From: Nymphaea colorata
Lineage: Eukaryota > Streptophyta > Magnoliopsida > Nymphaeales > Nymphaeaceae
Assembly: GCF_008831285.2 (NCBI RefSeq)
Contig: NC_045143.1
Coordinates: 3,729,503-3,793,502 of the forward strand
Length of the DNA: 64,000 nucleotides
Reading direction: 5' to 3'
The position numbers were made by a program, and so were the translations under genes. The notes beneath the pieces are model-generated. The model was not told where the DNA came from. It worked only from the letters and a program-made list of their open reading frames with translations, and searched no databases. How positions within the stretch are numbered: the stretch's first letter is position 1; each line of letters starts with the position of its first letter. This document shows, piece by piece, positions 37,098 through 47,473 of the stretch.

Positions 37098-38516
37098 ATG
37101 GAGGCGGAGGAGGAGCAGAGAACCCCACTTCTCCCTCAGCACTCACACCGATGCCTCTCCCACTGCACCGGCAGCTTCCGCTTGAAAACCAGCCTCTCGT
37201 CGGAGCTAAGCGGTGCCGTCGGCGACCTCGGCACCTTCATCCCCATAGTGCTGGCCCTGACACTGGTGAACCACCTGGACCTCGGCACCACCCTCATCTT
37301 CACCGGCCTCTACAACATCGCCACCGGCTACCTCTTCGGCGTTCCCATGCCCGTCCAGCCAATGAAGTCCATCGCAGCCGTGGCCATCGCCGAAGGCCCG
37401 AACCCTCTCACCGTCGCCCAAATTGCCGCCGCCGGCATATCCACCGCGGCCGTCCTCCTCCTCCTAGGGGTCACCGGCCTCATGGCCGTTTTCTACCGTC
37501 TTATCCCGCTGCCGGTGGTCCGAGGGATTCAGCTCGCGCAGGGCCTCTCTTTCGCCTTCTCGGCCGTGAAGTATATTCGCTTCTCCCAGAACGTCTCCAC
37601 CGGAAAATCTGAGTCTCCGCGGCCGTTCCTCGGATTAGATGGCCTCCTTCTGGCTCTGTTTTCCCTGTGCTTCATCATCCTGGTCACCGGCTCCGGCTCC
37701 GGCTCCGGCTCAGGCTGTTGCAATGGACCCAGCACCTCCAGCAACAGAACCAACAATTCGGAATCAGGACACGAGGACCGGAAAACCCGGCCGCGGATTC
37801 CGGCAGCGTTGATCATCTTTTTTATTGGGATTGCTCTGTGCTTCATCAGGAACCCTGCGATCGTGAAGAACCTCAAGTTTGGTCCTTCCAGAATTTCTCT
37901 CTTGGCGATCTCAATGGAGGACTGGAAGGTTGGATTCTTGAGGGCTGCCATACCTCAGATCCCCCTTTCCATCCTCAACTCAGTCATCGCAGTCTGCAAG
38001 CTCTCCACCGATCTCTTCCCGGAGAGCGGCGCCCACGTGTCGGCGACGACGGTGTCGGTGAGCGTGGGCGCCATGAATCTCATAGGCTGCTGGTTTGGGG
38101 CGATGCCGGTCTGCCATGGCGCAGGCGGGCTGGCCGGGCAGTACAGGTTTGGTGCCCGGAGTGGGTTCGCGGTGCTCGCTCTCGGCTTGGTGAAGCTGGT
38201 GCTGGGCCTTGTTCTGGGGAACTCGTTCAAAGAGATCATTGGGGAGTTCCCGACAGGGGTTTTGGGGGTTCTGCTACTGTTTTCTGGCATCGAATTGGCA
38301 ATGGCTTCCAGAGACATGAACACCAAGGAGGAGTCTTTTGTGATGTTGGTCTGTGCCGCGGTTTCGTTGACTGGCTCCAGCGCGGCGCTTGGGTTCGGCT
38401 GTGGGCTCCTGCTGTTTGGTTTGTTGAGGGCTAGGGAGGTCGACTGGGTTGGGCCGGTGAGAAGGAGAGGTTGGTTTGGGAAATCTTTAGGAGAGGATTC
38501 TGCTCAAGCTGAATAA
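37098..38516 (+). CDS. MOT1: MOT1-family molybdate transporter
   Basis: Single-exon gene, 472 residues, high-affinity molybdate transporter of the MOT1 (formerly SULTR5) family. The amino region has LSGAVGDLGTFIPIVLALTL and the family signature GVPMPVQPMKSIAAVAI (about 81-97). The carboxyl half has WFGAMPVCHGAGGLAGQY, the second conserved motif, followed by LGVLLLFSGIELAMASRDMN. Multiple hydrophobic membrane segments (roughly ten) are evident and no STAS domain follows, as expected for MOT1. Between the two halves there is a hydrophilic loop starting with a Gly-Ser repeat coded by GGCTCC units (about 37688-37715). Location could be mitochondrial, plasma-membrane or vacuolar depending on the orthologue; MOT1;1 and MOT1;2 cannot be separated here. 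The gene is GC-rich compared with its surroundings. A GA tract just before the ATG lies in the 5' UTR. Confidence 0.95.
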   Translation: MEAEEEQRTPLLPQHSHRCLSHCTGSFRLKTSLSSELSGAVGDLGTFIPIVLALTLVNHLDLGTTLIFTGLYNIATGYLFGVPMPVQPMKSIAAVAIAEGPNPLTVAQIAAAGISTAAVLLLLGVTGLMAVFYRLIPLPVVRGIQLAQGLSFAFSAVKYIRFSQNVSTGKSESPRPFLGLDGLLLALFSLCFIILVTGSGSGSGSGCCNGPSTSSNRTNNSESGHEDRKTRPRIPAALIIFFIGIALCFIRNPAIVKNLKFGPSRISLLAISMEDWKVGFLRAAIPQIPLSILNSVIAVCKLSTDLFPESGAHVSATTVSVSVGAMNLIGCWFGAMPVCHGAGGLAGQYRFGARSGFAVLALGLVKLVLGLVLGNSFKEIIGEFPTGVLGVLLLFSGIELAMASRDMNTKEESFVMLVCAAVSLTGSSAALGFGCGLLLFGLLRAREVDWVGPVRRRGWFGKSLGEDSAQAE

Positions 38517-41008
38517 ATTGGTAGTCGCTTGATCAGTTGAAGAGCGACCTTGGAATCTGGATCTGCCATCCGTTTATGACAATATGAATGTATGTTGCAG
38601 CTTAAGTTTATGTCAATCTGGATCTGCCATGAATTTATTTCAACATAAATGCATGTTGTAGCTTCTGTTTATGTCAATACGAATATATGTTTAGGTGATG
38701 TAATTGCTTTTTTGTCAAGCACAAATTTGATTGGTGTAATCATGAAAGTGAAAGGGCTTGCTACCCACACAAGTCCCCATGCAGCTTAGAAACCTGGAGC
38801 GCTCCAACAAAATGAAGGGGACCTTTGGAACATCTTCTAGATAGTAGGATAACCTCTTGCTCACCTGAAAATCGTGAAAATGGTACCATAGATTTTAGCT
38901 TATTTAGTACTATTCAGTCCGTAAGGGTATTCTTAATAATTTGCTAATTGCTGAAAAGCTTGTTAGAACTTTTGGCAATTCTAGTGAAAAGTTGTAGCAT
39001 CTCACGTGATCTTGCCTTTATTTTCTGCGGATACTGTAGATATATATAGCATATGGCTGTACACATAGTAGTATTTTGATTTTCATTAGAAATTGAATCT
39101 CAAGTTCCTGGATCATACAAAACTGAAACCATCCTCTAGTTCTTTGAGAAATAGCTGGAAGGTTAACGTTCAGGAAATCTTAAAAACAATACTGTCGTTT
39201 ACTTCGTGCTGGCAATTATCGAATTTAAGCCAAAAACGATGGAGAAGATGACTAAAACATTATTGGAGTCCATAAAGAAGTCAATGCCAATGGCGTGATG
39301 AGGCTTCCCTTCATCCTCATTGTCTCCAGGATTCACCAGAATTATTCCCTTTTCTTTGGCCCCCGTCAGCGCAAACATCATCCTTTTTGTCCCGTTTTTG
39401 GCATCACGCCATCATGGTCGTCATCGTCATCCTTCTCTCCCGGCCGAGAATCCCTTTCCGGCACGTCTTCAAGTGTCAGATTTTTTCACACCGATCCCAA
39501 CTTCCCGAAATCTTGAATTTTACATGTTCATCTGTGGGGCTTTCTTGTCATGAACCATGGAATGTTTAGTCTTTGTTGATTCTAAATAGTTATAGTCAAT
39601 TCTTTGTTAGCGTTTATAAATCCGAGCTAGGAGATCGCTGCTACCAATTATGGAAACAAGTGCAAATAGCTCCAATTCATATCCTGATCTTCTGACTTTG
39701 CTCATTCCGGGCTTTTTATAAGCGCACACACAGTACACACAGTTTGGAAATGCCATTTGTAAACTCATACACGATCACCACATTAGGGATGGGAATGGAT
39801 CAGAGAATCCCAGCATGTAATCTGCATCCAATTCAGTTTGATTAAAGAACATAGGAACGATCTGGACCCAGTGGTAGAAGGCCTTCTTTTCTTTGCCAAC
39901 TTCCTACGAAAAATGAACTCTGCTAGAGAACTTCGTCGCCTAAAATAACAACAACAAAAAAATTATATCCGCATTTTCCCTAGATCTTCCGGCATGTTGA
40001 ACACCATCTTGATCATCGAAAGCTTTACGGCAAAGAAAATAAAAAACGCTTCGAAAGTCGTTTAAAACAAATTGTGTATAAAGTTTTCTTTTGGAAGCCA
40101 ACAAAGCATGGCCGCTTTTTTTTTTTTTTTAAAGTAGATTTTAGAGTCCAAAATCTAAGCCCCAAGAGATGTAGTATACCTTGTTTTCGACATTAAATAG
40201 TGTTAATTGATAGGTGCACCACAAGTTCACCATGGTCTTAAAGTTGCCCTATACCTTGAGGTCTTTAATGGCTTCTGTCACAAATTTCTAAAATATAGAT
40301 TTTGGAGTCCGAAATCTAAGGTCCAAAGAGTGTAGTGTAAGTGGTCGGGCTGGCGGGCCGGTGATGGCATGTTTGTCCGTTTGATTATTATGGATGCTAT
40401 TTCTTTAGATTATAGACGGTAGCAATGTGTTGCTTTAGTTGGCAGGTGCATTATGGGTCCACCCAAGTCCTGAAGCAATCTTAAACCACAAGGGTGAAGG
40501 TAAAATGTGAGAACTTGGACCATTTTTCGAACAGATTCTACTCATCCAAAAAAATTCAAAATCTATAACCCATTAGATTTAGTACTGCTGAGATCCAACC
40601 AAAATTGGAACCGTTTAAATTTGAAGGACAATGGCTTGATTGGAATCACAAGTCTCCACAACGGTAGCCGAGGTGGGTCCATTTCATTAAGTGGATCCAA
40701 TCGAATCTATGACAAATGCCATTGTATTTGTTTCTTTCACACCTTCCGCCTCCTTTTTCTTATCCCCACCTTCCTCACAAGCTTGCACCAGATGCATGAC
40801 CGTTGGGGCGCTCCGACCTCGCCCCCTGCATGACGTGGCTCCCTGTCCGAGCTTTTAAATACATGAAAACCAAGTACCATTTCAAAAAACGAAAAACCAA
40901 ACTCGACCGTTGCTTAGGCGAACACCAACTCACTCACACACAGGGACTCTTGTTCATCATCACCACCTGTCTCTCTCTCTCGCTGCTGCGGAGTAGTATC
41001 TGCAAGAG
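38517..41008. other. Intergenic between MOT1 and the HNH/coiled-coil gene
   Basis: No gene is supported. 40136-40490 contains an old degenerate duplication (separate entry). 39199-39570 has overlapping short open frames on both strands with Pro/Ser/Arg-rich composition and no family match. 40600-41008 is probably the promoter and 5' UTR of the next gene, including an AT-rich TTTTAAATACATG near 40853 and a CT run near 40970. Confidence 0.5.
40136..40490 (+). repeat. Degenerate tandem duplication, about 160 bp units
   Basis: GATTTTAGAGTCCAAAATCT followed by AAG.CCCAAGAGATGTAGT near 40137 recurs as GATTTTGGAGTCCGAAATCT and AAGGTCCAAAGAGTGTAGT near 40298. Weaker downstream matches follow (TAGGTGCACCACAAGTTCACC / CAGGTGCATTATGGGTCCACC). 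The copies are well diverged. Confidence 0.6.
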
Positions 41009-43790
41009 ATGGAAGACATGGTGGCATCCTCTTTACCCCAATTTGCAGAGGAAGAAATGGTGGTGGACCAAACGCTGGGCTTCCCAATAGCGTATGCCAA
41101 GCTCTGCAGAGACCCCGATCTCGGGAACCCCTACACGAGAGGGCCGCCGTTCACCTTCACCCCGTACATCTTAGAGCCAAGGGAGGTAAGATTGTATCCT
41201 TCTTTATCTGTTTTCAGGAGATCACGCTGCAGGATCACATGAACTTTGGTTTTTTGGGTGAATGAATTTCTAGGCTCTGAGGGTTAAAGAAATGAATATG
41301 ATGTTCCCCATAGTCGACCCAGACAGCAAACCCATCATAAACCCCAAGAAATACACCGAGCTGCTGTGGAAAAGGCTTAATCATCTTGGGTAAGTTTTGA
41401 AATCTTGGCCGTCGTGTAGTGGAAAGGTTCTATTCTGGGGTTATGGTTTATGATTTATGCTGTGCTTATTTCATTACCCTCTTTCTTTTAGCAATGCTGG
41501 GTTTGATCCTGACAAGTTTCGAGTCGATCATTATGGAAACGTTCTATATTTTCATGCGGATCCTGCTTCTCCTTTGGCTTGGGATATTGATCATTGGTTT
41601 CCTTACGCAAGTAACAGTTCCTCTACTTTCTTTTTGTTTTTTTGGCATTTGGGTGTAGTGACATGGGTAGTCTTGTTTCTGCCTTTCCTAATCTTTTAGG
41701 ATGATGTTGTATGAAAATATTTAGGAGGTGGGAAAACGGTTCCTAGCAATCTTAGGATAGTACAAAAGAAAGCATGCAGAAAGAAGCGAGACGCCCTCGA
41801 GTTTCTGCTTCCATGGTGGGACCTTCAACTGGGAATCTCTGTCAACCAATTCCTTATGATGTTCACATCCAGAAACAGTGATTTCAGGTTCAGTCTTTTA
41901 TTTTCCTTTTTAGGACTTTTTGTGTTCCTTCTCAAGAATGATGCTGATTATTGTTACTGAGAGCTAGTAATTTTGGACAGGCAAAGAGCATTTTCACTTC
42001 TTTTCTCTGAAAGTGACAGCGGGGATCTCAATGATTCACAAGTTTGCATCTCGCATGCTTTTCCCCTGCCGTTCGAGGAGAAGAAGCGACGAGTTGGTCT
42101 TGCTCCAGCTGCTATTGTGCAATCTAATAGAGATTTAGATGCACAAATCTTGAAAACCTTGGATTTTAACCGGCCTCAGAAGAAAATATCGTGGGAGGAA
42201 GACGAAGTAACAACGAGCGCCGTTCAAAAGCATCGCCTCCACGGGCAGAAAGAAAATGACGCTGATTTAAAGAACAACCAGATAGTTGCATCATCCAAAG
42301 AATTGACAAAACTCAGAGAAGGAATAGAAAATAAAAAAACAGAGATTAGCAAACTGGATGAGGAACTAACAGAATTGAAGAGGAAGAATGATGAGGAAAG
42401 GATAGCCTTGCAGGAACTGGAGACCGTTCTCATAAAGCGCAAGAGGAGAGTCGAAAAATGCAGGCAAGTCTCAGAGGCACAGTCATCATATAGAGGTTTG
42501 CTAGAGAAGATGATCCGTGACGCAATGCATCAGTAAGACATGAAAACAAAACACTGCTCAAGTTGAATATATTTGCTCCACTCTGTTTTTTCTTTTTCTA
42601 AATCAATCTTCTTCTGCCGTGGCAGGAACGTTGTCTACAAGGAGCAGGTTAGGCTGAACCAAGCGGCAACAGCATCACTTATGGCAAGATTGGAAGCACA
42701 AAAAGCAATCTGCGATTCTTCTGAAAGGGAACTGCAGAAGAGGTTTAAGCAACGACAGGAAATTGAGAGACTGATAATACCAGAGTGGGAGAAGGTGCGC
42801 AAGAGATCAAGAATGGAGGTAAACCAAGTTGAGGAAAGGCTCAATAAGACATGTGAATCATCCATAACAGTACCAAGATCAACACCGGAATCACAAAAGG
42901 AACTGCGGTTGCTTCTGGAAGAAGACCGAAACGCATCAGAAGAAGACATGCCTGTAAAAGAAAGAGATGAAGTGGCCTTGCAAAAGCAGAAAGGAACGGT
43001 GACTAATGAAATTTATGATCTTGAAGAATGTAAGCGCCGACTAGATGATAAGTTCAAGAGTCTAGTAATTGAGGAAGGGAAGCTTGGTCAAGCCTGCACG
43101 AGAAACAAAACTTCAGCTGTAATTCCGAGAGGCGAAGAGGAAGGTGACCAAGAATACAGAAAGAAGATTGGGAAGGTTAATTTGGACAACTGGCTCCGCA
43201 TGTTGCTGGACGACACGGAGGGAGGTTCTCCAGAAGGCTCGCCTTCCGGGTTCCGGCAGCAAGGAGAGAAGAAAAATAGAACTGAAGAACTGGTTAGGAA
43301 GTTGAACAACGCTAACCAGGAGATCAAGATCCTGAAATTGCAAGCAAAAGACGTGGAAGTAAAGCAAAATCCTGCTGATGTGCTGGAGGAAGTTAGCAGT
43401 CTAGCTGCTAATGTTGCAGAAAGTTCAAAACATGTTGGGGAAGACAACGCATGCCGACTCATGAAAGGAAGCAGAATTAATGGCGAAAAGAATATAACTA
43501 CAAGATTCGTGCACAAGCCGATTGAGAAGCGGAGACACAGCAAAAGCTTTGATGCAGATGAAAGAAGTGATGAAGGGCACGTCAACGGTAGAGGTTACGG
43601 TTCAACTCCTGCATCTCCATGTGCAACGAAGAAAGAAGAAGCAGCTGAACGAGTTGGGCAGAAGCCAGTGGCGAATGCTGATGATAATGGCTGCGAGAGT
43701 ATTTATGAGGAGAATCAGGTAATGAACAACTTCATCAAGGTATCCATCAAAACATGCTCCCAAGCATTGAAGAAGGCAATGAAGAAGTAA
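41009..43790 (+). CDS. HNH-like domain plus long coiled-coil protein
   Basis: Six exons, 41009-41185, 41274-41389, 41492-41610, 41725-41887, 41981-42532 and 42626-43790, sum to 763 residues in frame. The amino part (about 1-230) is globular, with GFPIAYAKLCRDPDLGNPYTRG, then DIDHWFPYARGG (129-140) followed by TVPSNLRIVQKKACRKKRD. This matches the D-H ... RGG ... NL..VC...N/K layout of an HNH endonuclease fold, though no zinc-binding cysteines are seen. LEFLLPWWDLQLGISVNQFL comes next. From about residue 285 the protein is predicted coiled coil (KLREGIENKKTEISKLDEEL, then ERELQKRFKQRQEIERLI and on). The tail is basic and ends QALKKAMKK. I recognise this as a plant-conserved architecture usually annotated only by its coiled coil; I know no function. 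DNA binding or cleavage is inference from the HNH-like motif. Confidence 0.88.
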
Positions 43791-44992
43791 TGTGCTTACA
43801 TATCCGCATTCTTATCCTTATTATGTGTACAGATTTCTCTTTGTTCAAATAGCAATGAACCTATTGCTATGAAGCTTCTGCTTGTTCAGTAGGGAGGTTG
43901 TATCCTGTTTCCATTTGTTTGTACTAAGATTGTTTGCTTAATGATTTGTCAAAGAAAACGGATTGAGCCATAAAGTGTAAAGAAAAAAGCAGAGAGGAGA
44001 GGGTTTATGTGGTTCGGTTCAGCTGAAATCTGCATCCATGGCAAAGGCACACACACACATGATGATATTTCATTAGATCCGGAGGTATGTATACATCATC
44101 GTGTGGTTTCATCATTTTTTTGTACTTTTATGATGGCTTGTATATGCCAAAATATTAGGTTTTCTATTTGTTATCAGATATTGGCATAGCTGGATAATTT
44201 GCAATCACATTTTCCTTTGTTGCAACGATAATATCCAGCATTTACCAACAAATTTTCTTTGAATCAACATAAGAAATCTTCTCATACCTTTTAGCCACCA
44301 AAATCGATATCAACAGATTTCGTTTCAACGTGCATTCTATTGAAGTGATATATTGTCCAAAGGAACATTTTTTAGGCATAACTAAGAGACAGTTTTGTGA
44401 TGGCTTAATGCCTGAATTTGTCGCTGTTAACTGGCTTGCATAAGCAACTGGGATACACTTGCATATCGGAGTCTTTTCTCTAGAACTGAACTCAATCCCA
44501 AACCCTCGTCAGAGAAGAGGCAGAACTTGTTCCCTCCAGCCAAGGAAGAGGAATGTCCATAGAAACCAAGCATGACTACACATCGGACATCCTTGACCTC
44601 CACCGACCTACTTCGGCCTTGGCTTGTTTCTAGTTCTTTTAAGCAATTTAGACATTAAACAAATAATTCAAGGTTATCATGCTCAACTTTGCACACTCTT
44701 TGTTAGTAAACCCTCTTTCAGAGATATCAGAAGTCAGATAATTCCGAACAGCTCCATTGTGATTCCATGACGGAGACAAAATGGGGAAGGATAAACTGCT
44801 GGACTGAGCAGCAGTTGCAACAGATCTATAATTAGCATTCAGATTTACTTACACTTATCTTATTTGAATCACAGCAAAGCAAATGAAACTGTACTGCATT
44901 TACTTAGAATGCTGCGAATTGCTAAAATCTTTTCCACTTTTATGTTGCCATGATCTTGAAAATCTTTGGCTTTTGTTTGGACAACTTGATTT

Positions 44993-45035
44993 GAAGTTAA
45001 ATTCATAGGATGCATCGGAAGTTAAATTCATAGGA
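44993..45035 (+). repeat. 25-bp tandem repeat, 1.7 copies
   Basis: GAAGTTAAATTCATAGGA occurs twice with TGCATCG between, starting at 44993 and 45018. On the minus strand it lies just past the donor end of the orphan exon. Confidence 0.85.
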
Positions 45036-45055
45036 AAACCAACCGGCGAATTTAC

Positions 45056-45193
45056 CTGTGCATCTTGAATGGCTTGAGAAAATGTGCAAGCATCGAGAGA
45101 TTGAAGTCCAAATGAGGCATATTCTGACAGATTGCAAGTGAGCATGCCATATGGGAATATTTCTTGCTCACACGTTTGCATAGACTGCCACTT
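45056..45193 (-). pseudogene. Orphan exon-like fragment of an unidentified gene
   Basis: On the minus strand, a 138-base stretch (46 codons, no stop) is bounded by a strong acceptor (CTCTTTGCAG before it) and a good donor (CACAG followed by GTAAAT). It encodes KWQSMQTCEQEIFPYGMLTC and onwards, then EYASFGLQSLDACTFSQAIQ. Composition looks protein-like, not random. I cannot name the family and I found no partner exons within several kilobases on that strand, so it is probably a relic or a captured exon. Confidence 0.4.
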
Positions 45194-46661
45194 CTGCAAA
45201 GAGACGAGAAGCCCATTTAAAGAAGGAATATTTTCCCATTTAATGTGATCGTTGTTTGTTGCTTCCTTTTCTTCTAAACAATTGTCCTTGTCCTCAACAC
45301 ATCGACATCAATTCCCCTACTCTTTCGCTGGCCCATGCACTTTCTCGTGCTTCCACTTTTCTTCAAACGGGGATAAAGCAAAAGCTTCCAACAGCTTACT
45401 GCAGCAACCCAAGTAAATAGATGTAACTTCTGCTTCGGTTTTTTTGAGACGGGATCTTATACTCGAACCTAATACTGTGCACTTTTATCCTCATAAGAAT
45501 ACTGTGTAGCGAGTGGGCTCTGACCCACTTGCCTATTTCAGTGTTTTCAGTTGAAGGGGAACTACAAGACTCAGTTGGACTACTAAATCTCACCTCCCTT
45601 CTTCGATATGAAGTTTTTTTTTTTCCATTAAATACATATGTCAAACGCTTCAAGAGCAGCCATAGCGATTATGCTCCTAAATCTGGACTCCTTGAAATTT
45701 CTTTTCGCTTTCTTTTCTTTGTTTCTTAATCGCTTTCTCTACTAGGGTAAAAAATTTGATTTCAAGCTGAAAGAGGTCAAAAGTTTAATATCATGGCATC
45801 TCTTTCTGCAAACACTGATTTGATCAGTTGCTTAATCATGGCCTGCTAGATCTAAAGAAAAAAGTAACGGAAATTTTTTTTTAAAAAGAAAGATTGTTCC
45901 AAGTTTTAAGAAACTTAATATATTTATGACGTCACATTGTGCTTGCCCACACGAGAGAGAGTGAGAGAGAGAGACCTATAAGGTTTATAGATATATAGGT
46001 AAAATTCATATGTATAGCTATTCAAAGACGGTAAAAACTTTTTTTCTCAACGCAGAGATGAAAAATACATCTTATTTGATTTGTAGGTGAAGAGCCATTT
46101 TCAGGTACAGCAGTAAAATTCGTTGAATACAATGACATCCGTGTCTGTTTCCTGGTTAACGCCTATTCACGCCCAGCTCATAATGTGCAAGCTACTTCTT
46201 GGTAACTCATGCAAGTTACAGACATGTCCTGAATTCACTTTATTTGTCCACACGCGCATTGCAAATCAATTGTCATTGGCGACACTTCTCTGCCCATTAC
46301 GTTGAATCATGCGACTCCTTTAATATTGCAGGTTTTCCGCTATTCATAATAAAATTTTCTGGCTTTCTTTCGAAGCGTCTCCACATGCACGGTGGAGAAA
46401 GAACAAACGGCTCAGGAAGTGAGAAAGTTTGAGGAGAAGATCGTATAAACCTCATGTGCCGGGCCACTCACAAGCCACCACGTCATTGTGTCCAGCACAT
46501 TTTTTGTTCTCATAAGGGGTGTTTTTATCCTTTTTTAATGCTTCACACAACCTGCTTCGACGTAAATGGAGCAGTGTAGCACTGGGGATCTGGCAGTCAA
46601 GAGATCATCGACTCATATTGCACATGCGGAGGATTAGAGTCAATCCTCGTAGTTGAGCTAG

Positions 46662-46846
46662 TGTAGTACTTTGTTTTTATAGTTTATTCATCAAGTGAAG
46701 ATTATGAGAAATCTTTAAAGATATATAAAAAAGTGTTTTTGGTTGATTGGTCATCCTGGTTTTTAATTGAGTTCGAACAAAAACTACTAAGGGTAAGTTG
46801 AGATCCGATAGACCAAGGGCCTTGAGAGTTGGGATGGGTCATTACA
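46662..46846 (+). mobile_element. Solo LTR related to the TRIM element at 18941 (fossil)
   Basis: Begins TGTAGTACTT and ends GGGTCATTACA. It shares TTGATTGGT, AAACTACTAAGGGTAAGTTG and GAGATCC..TAGACCAAGGG with the repeats at 18941-19149 and 19226-19419. No primer site or second repeat follows, so it is a lone terminal repeat. It is diverged and probably old. Confidence 0.5.
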
Positions 46847-47473
46847 GCTCACATGCTCACCCGCAACTACATCTTACCATCATCTGATCATAATAAGACT
46901 CAAGTGAGCTTTTTGCTACCAAAATGAGATATGACCCGAAGCACATGCATAATTGTGATATGATATGTAAAATATGGCTGAATGCCGAGAAAGATTACTC
47001 CATTTCAGAAATTACTTGACCTTGAATCCTCTTCTTATCTCCATGTATGTTAGCACTTGCTTTTCATCCGACTGGATTTTCTTGTTCACGTCTTTATGCA
47101 CTTTTTTTGTACATACCGTTTATGTGAACCAATTAATTTAAGATGGTTTTTTCTGATAATGTTATCCGTGGCTCAGAGAGGCAGAGAGAGAGGGGTGAAT
47201 ATCTCCTAAGGGGATGAAGACAAAGGTAGGAGAAACTGAAAGGGATTATGGTATTGCCTATTTATCACTTACATCCTAAGGAGAAAAACATGGACACAAT
47301 AGCGTTGCATACTTATTACACCTGTTTCCTTGTATCCAAGATAGCTCCAAAAGATCTTACCAATAAAAGATGACCGAAAGAAATACCGAAGAGAGCCTTA
47401 ATTTTTAAGGTGAGAGCCTCAAAAGCTATCCCAGTAGCAGAAGATCACTCCCCATTCTGGTGTCGAGAACCAA

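Larger units (their letters stand above)
43791..47473. other. Intergenic between the coiled-coil gene and the NPH3 gene
   Basis: About 3.7 kb without an intact gene. 43960-44170 has TTTATGTGGTTCGGTTCAG, a string often seen in copia-type LTRs, but no ends. 44993-45035 is a short tandem repeat and 45056-45193 an exon-like fragment on the minus strand. 46662-46846 is a solo LTR. No BTB-coding exon for the following NPH3 gene was found in this stretch. Confidence 0.5.

Noticed and set aside
39199-39570. Overlapping frames on both strands, one reading ALTGAKEKGIILVNPGDNED
   Set aside because: The minus frame looks faintly protein-like but is short, lacks splice sites and matches no family I know; not enough to call a gene fragment.
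43960-44170. TTTATGTGGTTCGG as part of a copia LTR
   Set aside because: The word is typical of such LTRs, but neither the TG...CA ends nor a target duplication could be found.
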